Shown here: positions 1 through 6,689 of the stretch, one piece after another
Layout of the letters: every line of letters starts with the position of its first letter
How positions within the stretch are numbered: the first letter of the stretch is position 1
Source of the DNA: Thermodesulfobacteriota bacterium
GTDB lineage: Bacteria > Desulfobacterota > Thermodesulfobacteria > Thermodesulfobacteriales > Thermodesulfobacteriaceae
Assembly (NCBI GenBank): GCA_003641645.1
Contig: QNAZ01000027.1
Coordinates: forward strand, 1 to 8,599
DNA length: 8,599 nt
Direction: 5' to 3'
Translations under genes and position numbers: made by a program
Notes under the pieces: generated by a model
The model's input: the letters and a program-made list of their open reading frames with translations, nothing else
What the model was told of the DNA's origin: nothing
The model's database searches: none

Positions 1-854
1 ATTCTATGTATTATGATTTAAAAGAAATAGCAAGAGATTTAATTGATTACTTAGGTCATTTACCTGAAGATGATACAGCTTTAAATGAGATAGAGGAAAG
101 ACTTTCTAAATATGATAGAGTTAAAAGGAAATATAAGAAAGATACAGAAGGATTGATAAAACTTCTTGAAGAATTAAAGAAAGAAATAACTTTGTTAGAA
201 TCAGGAGAAGAAGATTATGAAAATTTGTTAAAAGAAGAAGAAACACTTAGAAAGGAAGTAATAAATTTTGCTTTAAAGTTAAGTGAGAAAAGGATAAAAG
301 GTGTTCCAAAGCTTCAAAATTTTTTAAAAAAAGAGTTAAAAGATTTAGGTATAGAAAAGGCAGAATTTAAAATAGAATTAATAACAAAAGAGCCCAAGGT
401 TGAAAATCTCAGCCCCACAGGATTTGAAGATATAAAGTTTTTATTTTCTTCTAATCCAGGAGTTCCATTGAAACCTCTTGAAAAAGTAGCCTCTGGAGGA
501 GAACTTTCTCGTATTTTCCTTGCTTGCAAATCTATATTAAAAGAAAAAACAGAAACAGGAACTTTGGTTTTTGATGAAGTAGATGCTGGTATCGGTGGAA
601 TTACAGCTAAAAAGATTGCTCAAAAACTAAAAGATCTTTCCAAAAACTATCAAATTCTTTGTATTACTCATCTTCCTCAAATTGCAATTTTAGCTGATAT
701 TCATTATGTAGTGGAAAAAGAGATAAAAGGAGAAGAAACAAAAACAAGCATAAAAAAAATAGAAGGAGAAGATAAAATTAAAGAAATTGCAAGAATGCTT
801 GGTGATCCAAAAAATTTAAAATTAGCCAAAAATTTCTTAGATACTCAAATTTAA
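1..854 (+). CDS. recN: DNA repair ATPase RecN, C-terminal half (5' end outside window)
   Basis: RecN is an SMC-like ATPase that acts in the cytoplasm on double-strand breaks during recombinational repair. The reading frame is already open at the window's left edge (Ser codon at 3-5), so the ATG at 6 is an internal Met and the Walker A half lies upstream. Numbered from that Met, residues about 20-115 are charged and heptad-like, as expected for the returning arm of the coiled coil, and include the RecN-type stretch ERLSKYDRVKRKYKK. The ABC signature SGGELSR is at 163-169, Walker B with the catalytic Glu (TLVFDEVDAGIGG) at 186-198, and the switch His in ITHLPQIA at 220-227. About 282 of the usual 550 or so residues are visible. 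The end is intact and the next gene starts 5 bases later, so recN is probably the head part of the same operon. Family assignment is very secure. Confidence 0.95.
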   Translation, partial: SMYYDLKEIARDLIDYLGHLPEDDTALNEIEERLSKYDRVKRKYKKDTEGLIKLLEELKKEITLLESGEEDYENLLKEEETLRKEVINFALKLSEKRIKGVPKLQNFLKKELKDLGIEKAEFKIELITKEPKVENLSPTGFEDIKFLFSSNPGVPLKPLEKVASGGELSRIFLACKSILKEKTETGTLVFDEVDAGIGGITAKKIAQKLKDLSKNYQILCITHLPQIAILADIHYVVEKEIKGEETKTSIKKIEGEDKIKEIARMLGDPKNLKLAKNFLDTQI

Positions 855-859
855 CTTAA

Positions 860-1789
860 ATGCCTACTGCTATTCTTCTTTTCTCAGAAGGATTGGATAG
901 TCATTTAGCTGGTTTAATTTTAAAAGAACAGGGTATTAAAGTCATTGCTGTTAAATTTATTACTCCTTTTTTTGGATGGAAATATAAAGAAAATTCAGAA
1001 CTATTTTTAAAAAAAATAGAAGATCTTGGATTTGATAAAGGAGTTTTAATAGATATTACAGAAGAATACATAGAGATTCTTAAAAAGCCACAGTATGGTT
1101 ATGGTGATTATGCAAATCCTTGTGTGGATTGCAAAATTTTTATATTAAAAAAAGCCAAAGAGTTGATGAAAGAATTTAAAGCAGATTTCATTGCTACTGG
1201 AGAAGTTTTAGGACAAAGACCTATGAGTCAAAATAAAAATACCTTAGAATTGATTGAAAACAAAGCAAGTGTTAAAGGAATTTTATTGAGACCTCTTTCA
1301 GCTAAACTTTTAGCTGAAACAGAAGTAGAGAAAAAAGGACTTATTGACAGAGAAAAACTTTTAGATATTCGTGGAAGAAAAAGGACTGTTCAATTAGAAC
1401 TGGCGAAGAAATTTAAAATAAAAGAAATTCCTACTCCAGGAGGAGGATGTCTTCTTGCAGATCCTCAAATTGGGAAAAGAGTTTTAAAGGTTATAAAAGA
1501 AAAAAGAACTTTAAATTATGATACTGCTCAACTTCTGATTCTTGGAAGACATTTTTTTGAAGAAGGTATATGGATAATTCTTGGAAGAAATAAAGAAGAA
1601 AATGAAAAGATAAAAAACATAGTAAAAAATAAATATAAAACCTATATTTTAAATGCACCTGCACCCTTAGGAGTGGTTATAGAAGGAAATCCTCCAGAAG
1701 AATTTATTAAAAAATTACTTATAAAATATTCTAAAAAAGCTAAAGATAAAATTTCAAAAGGTGAAGAAGTGCTTATACTTTCTTCTTAA
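860..1789 (+). CDS. PP-loop ATPase, ThiI/MnmA-like tRNA thiolase family with C-terminal NFACT-R-like domain
   Basis: This 309-residue cytoplasmic protein looks like an adenylating PP-loop enzyme of the tRNA sulfur-modification type. The PP-loop is at residues 9-14 but reads SEGLDS instead of the usual SGGxDS. A NPCVDCK motif at 86-92 supplies Cys88 and Cys91, GEVLGQRPMSQ at 114-124 is typical of this thiouridylase-like branch, and Cys197 sits in GGGCLLADP (194-202). CxxC plus a third Cys about 106 residues later resembles the [4Fe-4S] ligand pattern of TtcA, TtuA and archaeal ThiI. The C-terminal part, with LGRNKEENEK at 241-250, resembles the NFACT-R/DUF814-type RNA-binding domain found fused to such thiolases. 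No rhodanese or THUMP domain is visible. The start lies 5 bases after recN without a clear Shine-Dalgarno site. Family is clear; the tRNA position modified is unknown, and databases often label such proteins tRNA 2-thiouridylase or ThiI. Confidence 0.8.
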   Translation: MPTAILLFSEGLDSHLAGLILKEQGIKVIAVKFITPFFGWKYKENSELFLKKIEDLGFDKGVLIDITEEYIEILKKPQYGYGDYANPCVDCKIFILKKAKELMKEFKADFIATGEVLGQRPMSQNKNTLELIENKASVKGILLRPLSAKLLAETEVEKKGLIDREKLLDIRGRKRTVQLELAKKFKIKEIPTPGGGCLLADPQIGKRVLKVIKEKRTLNYDTAQLLILGRHFFEEGIWIILGRNKEENEKIKNIVKNKYKTYILNAPAPLGVVIEGNPPEEFIKKLLIKYSKKAKDKISKGEEVLILSS

Positions 1790-1791
1790 AA

Positions 1792-2568
1792 ATGATTAAA
1801 ATAGTTGCTTTACTTACTGATTTTGGAATTAAAGACCACTATGTAGGGGTAGTAAAAGCAAGAATTTTAAAAGAGCTTAAAAAATCCTTTAATATAAACT
1901 TTGTTGATATAACCCACGAAATACCACATCAGGATATAAGAAAAGCTGCTCTTAGTCTTTATTTTTCTTATAAATATTTTCCAGAGGGAACAATATTTTT
2001 AGCTATAGTTGATCCTGGGGTAGGAACAGAAAGAAAAGCTGTAGTTATCAAAACTAAGGAATATATTTTTATTGGTCCAGATAATGGGCTTTTTTCTTTG
2101 ATTTATACAGAAAATCCAGACTTTTCTGCTTTTGAAATAATAAAAGAAAAAGTTTTAAAACCACCTTATAGCTCTACTTTTCACGGAAGGGATCTATTTG
2201 CTCCTGCTGTAGCTTATATTTTAGATGAAGTGCCTTTCAGAGAATTTTTAAAACCCCTTTCAAAAGAAACTCTTAAAAAATTAAATTTTCCTTTTCCTAA
2301 AAGGACTTCAAAGGGTTATAGACTTTCTGTTTGGTATGTAGATCAATTTGGGAATATTGTTACTAATTTTCATCAAAAAATGATAGAAAAACCATTTAAA
2401 GTGCTTGTTAACAAAAAAGAAGTGCCTTTAGTTAAATCTTATGGATATGCTAAAAAAGGAGAATTGGTAGCTCTTTTTGGAAGTGAGGGACTTCTTGAAA
2501 TTGCAATAAGAGAGGGTTCTGCCTCTGAAACATTGCTAAATCCAGAAATAGAAATAATATTAGAATAA
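1792..2568 (+). CDS. SAM hydroxide adenosyltransferase (DUF62 / SAM_adeno_trans family)
   Basis: This 258-residue protein belongs to the family that includes the fluorinase and chlorinase but whose common members hydrolyse S-adenosylmethionine to adenosine and methionine. The N-terminal domain opens with LTDFG (8-12), followed by VDPGVGTER (73-81), GPDNG (95-99) and STFHGRD (128-134). Asp74, Arg81 and His131 correspond to the Asp-Arg-His triad described for the archaeal hydrolases; the Asp-Arg spacing of 7 matches. The smaller C-terminal beta domain carries YVDQFGNIVTN (182-192) and GSEGLLEIAIREGSA (230-244). Presence of the triad argues for hydroxide, not halide, as nucleophile. The gene begins 2 bases after the PP-loop gene, which suggests translational coupling. 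The physiological role of this widespread family is not settled, so disposal or control of SAM is only an inference. Confidence 0.9.
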   Translation: MIKIVALLTDFGIKDHYVGVVKARILKELKKSFNINFVDITHEIPHQDIRKAALSLYFSYKYFPEGTIFLAIVDPGVGTERKAVVIKTKEYIFIGPDNGLFSLIYTENPDFSAFEIIKEKVLKPPYSSTFHGRDLFAPAVAYILDEVPFREFLKPLSKETLKKLNFPFPKRTSKGYRLSVWYVDQFGNIVTNFHQKMIEKPFKVLVNKKEVPLVKSYGYAKKGELVALFGSEGLLEIAIREGSASETLLNPEIEIILE

Positions 2569-2594
2569 AGTCTACAATTAAGATTTTTAAAGAT

Positions 2595-2600
2595 AGGAGA
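2595..2600 (+). promoter_or_regulatory. Shine-Dalgarno site of mpl
   Basis: AGGAGA lies 8 bases before the ATG at 2609. It fixes the start of mpl and is the first strong ribosome-binding site seen in the plus-strand series, because the two preceding genes start almost directly at the upstream stop codon. The 40-base gap that holds it shows no convincing promoter or terminator. Confidence 0.75.
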
Positions 2601-2608
2601 TTTACAAT

Positions 2609-4018
2609 ATGAAGGTTTATTTAATCGGAATTGGTGGAATAGGGATGTGTGGAGTTGCTGGTATTTTAAAAGGATTAGGTTTTGAAGTTTATGGTTCAGA
2701 AAAGGATAAACCCTATCCTCCTTCTTCTGAAATACTTAAAAAATTAAATATTCCTATATTTAAACCTGATCCAGAAAATATTAAAAAATTTAAACCAGAT
2801 AGTGTTATAGTTGGGAATATCGCTAAAAAAGACGATTTAGAAGTTTTAACTGCTCAGGAATTAGGAATTCCTCTTTATTCTTTTCCTTCTTTTTTAGAAA
2901 AGTTTATTTTTTTAAATAAAAAAGTTCTTGTTTGTGCAGGAACACATGGTAAAACAACTGTTACAGCACTTTTAAGTTATACCTTAGAAACCTTAGGATT
3001 AGATCCTACTTATTTAGTAGGTGGGGTTTTAAAACATACTAATTTTAACTTCAGAACAGGAAAAAGCTCTTTTGTGGTAATAGAAGGAGATGAATATCCA
3101 TCCTCATTTTTTGATAAAGAACCCAAGTTTTTACATTATACACCTTTTGCACTTATTTTAACAAATCTTGAATATGATCATGCAGATGTATATCCTGATA
3201 TTGAAAGTCTGAAAGAAGTTTTTAAAAAATTAGTCAATCTTATCTCAAAAGATGGAATTATAGTTTATAATTATGATGATGAAAATTTAAGAGAAATTAT
3301 TTTAACCTCATCTACTAAAGCTAAGATCATTTCCTATGGTAAAAATTCTAAAGCCGACTTTATTTTATTAAAAAGTGAAACCACTTTTGAAAATTTAGTT
3401 TTTATAAATTCTGTTATTATAGATACACCTTTTCAGAAAGGTTTACAATTTTCTATTAATCTACCAGGAGAATATAATGCTTTGAATGCTTTATCTGTAT
3501 TTACTTTATTATATGCTTTGAACCTTTTAGATAGTAATTGGGAAGAAGCTTTTAAAAGTTTTCCAGGAGTAAAAAGAAGACAAGAAATTTTATATACCAA
3601 TGAGAAATTAGTAATTATTGATGATTTTGCTCATCATCCTACAGCTGTCAGAATAACAATAGAAGAATTAAAAAGGAGTATTAAACCTGAAAAGACAATT
3701 GTTATTTTTGAGCCAAGAACTAATTCGAGTAAAAGAAAAATTTTTCAAGAAGAATATGCTAAAAACCTTGGAATTGCAGATGTAGTATATTTAAAAATTC
3801 CACCAGGTTTGGAAAACATTTCTAAAGAAGAAAGAATTGATCTACATTATTTATCATGTTCTCTTAAAAATCAGGGAGTAGAAGTTTACTTTTTGGATAA
3901 AGAAACTGAAATTTTAAAAAGGGATTCAAAAAAAACATTACTTATATTTATGTCAAGTGCTTATTTTAAAGAGGAAATAAAGAGACTAAAAGAAAAATTA
4001 AGAATAAACTATATATAA
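2609..4018 (+). CDS. mpl: UDP-N-acetylmuramate:L-alanyl-gamma-D-glutamyl-meso-diaminopimelate ligase
   Basis: Mpl joins recycled murein tripeptide to UDP-MurNAc with ATP in the cytoplasm, bypassing MurC, MurD and MurE. The 469 residues show the Mur ligase plan: a Rossmann-like N-terminal domain with GIGGIG (7-12), the ATP-binding P-loop GTHGKTT (111-117), and a C-terminal domain. Markers that favour Mpl over MurC are EGDEYPSSFFDK (159-170), LTNLEYDHADVY (184-195), GVKRRQE (320-326), DDFAHHPTA (338-346) and FEPRTNSSK (367-375). Length is close to the E. coli enzyme (about 457). A good Shine-Dalgarno site sets the start, and tandem TAA-TAG codons end the gene. It implies diaminopimelate in the peptidoglycan and a murein-peptide recycling route. 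No permease or LdcA-type carboxypeptidase gene is adjacent. MurC is the main alternative but fits the motifs less well. Confidence 0.9.
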   Translation: MKVYLIGIGGIGMCGVAGILKGLGFEVYGSEKDKPYPPSSEILKKLNIPIFKPDPENIKKFKPDSVIVGNIAKKDDLEVLTAQELGIPLYSFPSFLEKFIFLNKKVLVCAGTHGKTTVTALLSYTLETLGLDPTYLVGGVLKHTNFNFRTGKSSFVVIEGDEYPSSFFDKEPKFLHYTPFALILTNLEYDHADVYPDIESLKEVFKKLVNLISKDGIIVYNYDDENLREIILTSSTKAKIISYGKNSKADFILLKSETTFENLVFINSVIIDTPFQKGLQFSINLPGEYNALNALSVFTLLYALNLLDSNWEEAFKSFPGVKRRQEILYTNEKLVIIDDFAHHPTAVRITIEELKRSIKPEKTIVIFEPRTNSSKRKIFQEEYAKNLGIADVVYLKIPPGLENISKEERIDLHYLSCSLKNQGVEVYFLDKETEILKRDSKKTLLIFMSSAYFKEEIKRLKEKLRINYI

Positions 4019-4031
4019 TAGTTATTTTTTT
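4003..4031 (+). terminator. Possible weak intrinsic terminator after mpl
   Basis: The last codons of mpl and the following bases can fold into a hairpin: ACTAT (4008-4012) pairs with ATAGT (4018-4022) around a 5-base loop, and the stem can be extended with one bulged A. A T run at 4025-4031 follows. There is only one G-C pair, so stability would be poor, especially in a thermophile. It could be a leaky terminator separating mpl from thi4 or simply a by-product of AT-rich DNA. Confidence 0.25.
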
Positions 4032-4106
4032 CACTAAATATTAAATTATATAAAATTTGTTTAAAAGTTTAATTTAAAATTTTTTTAATTTTGAAAGAAT
4101 CTTAAA
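4019..4106 (+). promoter_or_regulatory. Very AT-rich leader that may hold the thi4 promoter
   Basis: This is the only sizeable non-coding gap in the plus-strand series. Only 7 of the 82 bases from 4019 to 4100 are G or C, far below the neighbouring genes. Many TATAAT-like hexamers can be drawn, but none has a convincing -35 partner at normal spacing, so I name no exact promoter. The conserved elements of a TPP riboswitch are absent. A separate promoter for thi4 here is an inference from the gap and the composition. Confidence 0.35.
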
Positions 4107-4112
4107 GGGAGG
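4107..4112 (+). promoter_or_regulatory. Shine-Dalgarno site of thi4
   Basis: GGGAGG stands out in otherwise G-poor sequence, 10 bases before the ATG at 4123. A second G run (4117-4121) lies almost against the start codon and is too close to act as the main site. Together they mark the start and suggest efficient translation of thi4. Confidence 0.7.
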
Positions 4113-4122
4113 AAAAGGGGGA

Positions 4123-4887
4123 ATGGAGCTGGAAATTCAAAAAGCTATAGTTAAATATGGATTAGAGGATCTTTATGAATATAGTAATGTAGATGTGCTT
4201 ATAGTAGGTGCAGGACCTTCAGGTTTGACTTCTGCTAAATATTTAGCAGAAAGAGGATTTAAGGTTTTAGTTTATGAAAAAAGGCTTTCTTTTGGTGGAG
4301 GAATAGGTGGTGGTGGAAATATGATTCCTAAAATAGTGGTTCAGGAAGAGGCAATTCCTATTTTAGAAGATTTTAAAATAAAATATAAAAAAGCTGAAAG
4401 TAATTTATATACTATTGATCCAGCAGAACTTATAGCAAAGCTTGCAGCAGGTGCTTTAGATGCTGGAGCTAAGATCTTTCTTGGAGTTCATGTAGAAGAT
4501 GTAATAGTAAGAGATGAGCCTCCTAAGGTTACTGGTGTTTTATGGAAATGGACTGCTATTGAACTTTCAGGACTTCATGTAGATCCTCTTTATACTCACT
4601 CAAAAGCTCTTGTTGATGCAACAGGACATGATGCTGAAATAGTTCGGATTGCTGCAGAAAAAAATCCAGAGCTCAATATAACTATAAAAGGTGGAAAATC
4701 AAATTGGAGTGAGGTTTCAGAAAAGTTAGTAGTGGATCATACAAATAAGGTTGCAGAAGGACTTTATGTTACAGGAATAGCAGTTTGTGAAGTATTTGGA
4801 CTTCCAAGGATGGGTCCTATTTTTGGTGGAATGCTTATGAGTGGGAAAAAGATAGCTGATCTTATAGAAAAAGACTTAAGAAGTTAA
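4123..4887 (+). CDS. thi4: Sulfide-dependent thiazole synthase Thi4 (adenylated thiazole carboxylate synthase)
   Basis: Thi4 builds the ADP-bound thiazole moiety of thiamine from NAD, glycine and a sulfur source. The 254 residues begin with a dinucleotide-binding fold: GAGPSG at 29-34 and Glu52 at the end of the second strand, where it would hold the ribose. A Gly-rich stretch FGGGIGGGG follows at 58-65, and the C-terminal substrate site is PRMGPIFGGMLMSG (228-241). In yeast and plants a Cys gives its sulfur and is destroyed; here the matching motif is GLHVDP with His152, as in the archaeal and anaerobic bacterial enzymes that use free sulfide and iron and turn over repeatedly. Older annotations call this family ribose-1,5-bisphosphate isomerase. 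The gene has its own strong Shine-Dalgarno site, no TPP riboswitch, and its end overlaps uvrC by 12 bases on the opposite strand. Confidence 0.93.
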   Translation: MELEIQKAIVKYGLEDLYEYSNVDVLIVGAGPSGLTSAKYLAERGFKVLVYEKRLSFGGGIGGGGNMIPKIVVQEEAIPILEDFKIKYKKAESNLYTIDPAELIAKLAAGALDAGAKIFLGVHVEDVIVRDEPPKVTGVLWKWTAIELSGLHVDPLYTHSKALVDATGHDAEIVRIAAEKNPELNITIKGGKSNWSEVSEKLVVDHTNKVAEGLYVTGIAVCEVFGLPRMGPIFGGMLMSGKKIADLIEKDLRS

Positions 4888-6684
4888 AAATTCTTTAAGA
4901 TTTTCTTTTAAAGCTTTTGCTACTTTTAGATTAAATCCTGGAAGATTTGCCAGATTTTCTAAAGGAGCCTGTGATATTTCTTCCAGACTTCTAAAATTTT
5001 TTAAAAGAATCTCTTTTCTCTTTGGTCCAATTCCTTTTATCTTATCTAAAATACTTTCTATAGTTTCTTTTTCTTTTGTTTTTTCTGCAAAGGTTTTAGC
5101 AAATCTATGAGCCTCACTCATCACCCTTCCAATAAAATGATAGACCTCTTTATATCGTGGCAAAAACATAGGATTTTTTCTTCCTGGAATATAAAGTTTT
5201 TCAGGTTGCCTTTTTATATTTTTAGCAATAGCTCTAAACTCAACTGTCTCAATATCAAGATCTTCAGCTGCTCTTAAGGCAGTCTCTAAATGTCCTTTAC
5301 CTCCATCTATTAAAATAAGATCAGGTAAATTATTTTCTTCCAGTCCTCTTTTAAGTCTTCTATAAATTACTTCATATAGCATAGCATAATCGTCTTTTGC
5401 CTCAGTCTTTACATGATAATGACGATAGCGAGATTTTTCTGGTTCTCCTTCAAAAAAGCAAACAATAGCTCCTACTCTTGCAGTTCCATAAAATTGAGAA
5501 AGATCTATTGCTTCAATCCAGCGTGGCTCCTGAGAAAGTTTTAAAGTTTCTACTAATTCTTCTGAAAGACCAGCATACCAAGGTTTTTCTCTTCTTCTCT
5601 CCGAAAGAATAAAATTTTCTAAATTTTTTAAAGCAAGTTCTCTTAAAATTTTTATTTCTTCTTTTTCTGAGCTTTTTAAAATTTTTATTTCCTTTCCTGC
5701 TGCTTCACAAAGAATACTTTCAAGCTCTTCTTTTTCTTCAATCTCTTCAGGTAAAAAGATTTTTTCTGGAATTATTTTTCCCTCCAAATAAAACTGTAAA
5801 ATTACATCTTTTATAGCTGGTGTTTCTCCTAAAGGATTTTTAATTTGAAAAGTTTGAAAACCATAAAGATAACCATACCGAACAAAGAGAACAATAAAAA
5901 ATTCATAAGTATTTTCTTTTTTATACTCCCAGAGATCTAAGTCTATAGGGGTATTTAAAACTACTGCTTGCTTTTCAAGAATATTTTTTAAATCTTCGAT
6001 TCGGTCTCTTAAAAAAGCAGCTCTTTCAAATTCTAAATTTTCGGAAAGACGATGCATTTCTTCTTTTAATTTTTCTATTAGTCCTTTTCCTTTTCCTTGA
6101 AAAAACTCTATTACTCCATCCACCAGTTTTTTATATTCTTCTTCAGGGATAGGATTCACACAAGGAGCTAAACATTTTTTAATCTGATAATAAATACAAG
6201 GAGTTTTTCTTCTTTTCATTTCAGCAAGACTACATTTTCTTAAAGGGAAAGTTTTGGAAAGAAGTTTTAAAATTTCTCTTAAACCTTTGGCAGAGGTAAA
6301 AGGACCAAAATAAAGAGCTTGGTCTCCTTTTTTTCTTTTTCTTACAATCTGTAAAGAAGGATATTTTTCTTTAATAGGTATCCTCAGGAGAGGATAGTTT
6401 TTGTCATCTTTTAAAAGAACATTATATTTAGGGCGAAATTTTTTTATAAGATTGGCTTCTAAGAGTAAGGCTTCTTTTTCATTTTTAGTAAGAAAATATT
6501 CAACCTTTTCTGCTAAACTTAAAAGATGGTTAATCTTAGGAGAAAGGAAAGAGCTTTTGGTATAATAGGAAAGCCTATTTCTTAAATCTTTGGCTTTCCC
6601 TACATAAAGAACTTCACCTCTTTTATTTTTAAATAAATAAACACCTGGGGATTTCGGGATATCTTCTAAATTAATTTCTATCAC
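4876..6684 (-). CDS. uvrC: Excinuclease ABC subunit UvrC
   Basis: UvrC makes both incisions in UvrABC nucleotide excision repair. The 602 residues are full length. The GIY-YIG nuclease (about 10-90) shows GVY (14-16), YVGK (27-30), Arg37, Glu76 and Asn88. Cys151, Cys163, Cys171 and Cys175 follow with the same spacing as the four Cys reported to bind a [4Fe-4S] cluster in E. coli UvrC. A UVR helical hairpin for UvrB contact covers about 203-238. The RNase H-like 5' nuclease has Asp393 (AIDLSQ), Asp432, Asp460 (LIDGGKGH) and His526 (MSEAHRFA). Two helix-hairpin-helix motifs close the protein (KGIGPKRKE 550-558; NLPGFNLKVAKAL 580-592). The start codon is GTG, placed 5 bases after the leuB-like stop and giving the normal N-terminus. 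It is the last gene of the minus-strand series. Confidence 0.97.
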   Translation of the reverse strand: MIEINLEDIPKSPGVYLFKNKRGEVLYVGKAKDLRNRLSYYTKSSFLSPKINHLLSLAEKVEYFLTKNEKEALLLEANLIKKFRPKYNVLLKDDKNYPLLRIPIKEKYPSLQIVRKRKKGDQALYFGPFTSAKGLREILKLLSKTFPLRKCSLAEMKRRKTPCIYYQIKKCLAPCVNPIPEEEYKKLVDGVIEFFQGKGKGLIEKLKEEMHRLSENLEFERAAFLRDRIEDLKNILEKQAVVLNTPIDLDLWEYKKENTYEFFIVLFVRYGYLYGFQTFQIKNPLGETPAIKDVILQFYLEGKIIPEKIFLPEEIEEKEELESILCEAAGKEIKILKSSEKEEIKILRELALKNLENFILSERRREKPWYAGLSEELVETLKLSQEPRWIEAIDLSQFYGTARVGAIVCFFEGEPEKSRYRHYHVKTEAKDDYAMLYEVIYRRLKRGLEENNLPDLILIDGGKGHLETALRAAEDLDIETVEFRAIAKNIKRQPEKLYIPGRKNPMFLPRYKEVYHFIGRVMSEAHRFAKTFAEKTKEKETIESILDKIKGIGPKRKEILLKNFRSLEEISQAPLENLANLPGFNLKVAKALKENLKEFLTS

Positions 6685-6689
6685 TTAAG

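Noticed and set aside
6..8. ATG as the start of recN
   Set aside because: The frame is open before it and the Walker A half of the protein would be missing; the gene simply runs in from the left edge.
314..529. Minus-strand reading frame of 71 codons inside recN
   Set aside because: It lies antisense to the conserved ABC signature region of recN, has no recognisable domain, and no ribosome-binding site.
1792..2568. Fluorinase or chlorinase function for the DUF62 protein
   Set aside because: The Asp-Arg-His residues of the water-using branch appear intact, and there is no halometabolite gene context.
3928..3935. Run of eight A in mpl (and eight T at 8501-8508 in the aminotransferase gene) as frameshift or slippage sites
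   Set aside because: Both genes stay in the correct frame with conserved motifs on at least one side, and such runs are common by chance in DNA this AT-rich.
4019..4122. TPP riboswitch upstream of thi4
   Set aside because: The conserved CUGAGA and the second-arm consensus are absent and the region is almost pure A/T.
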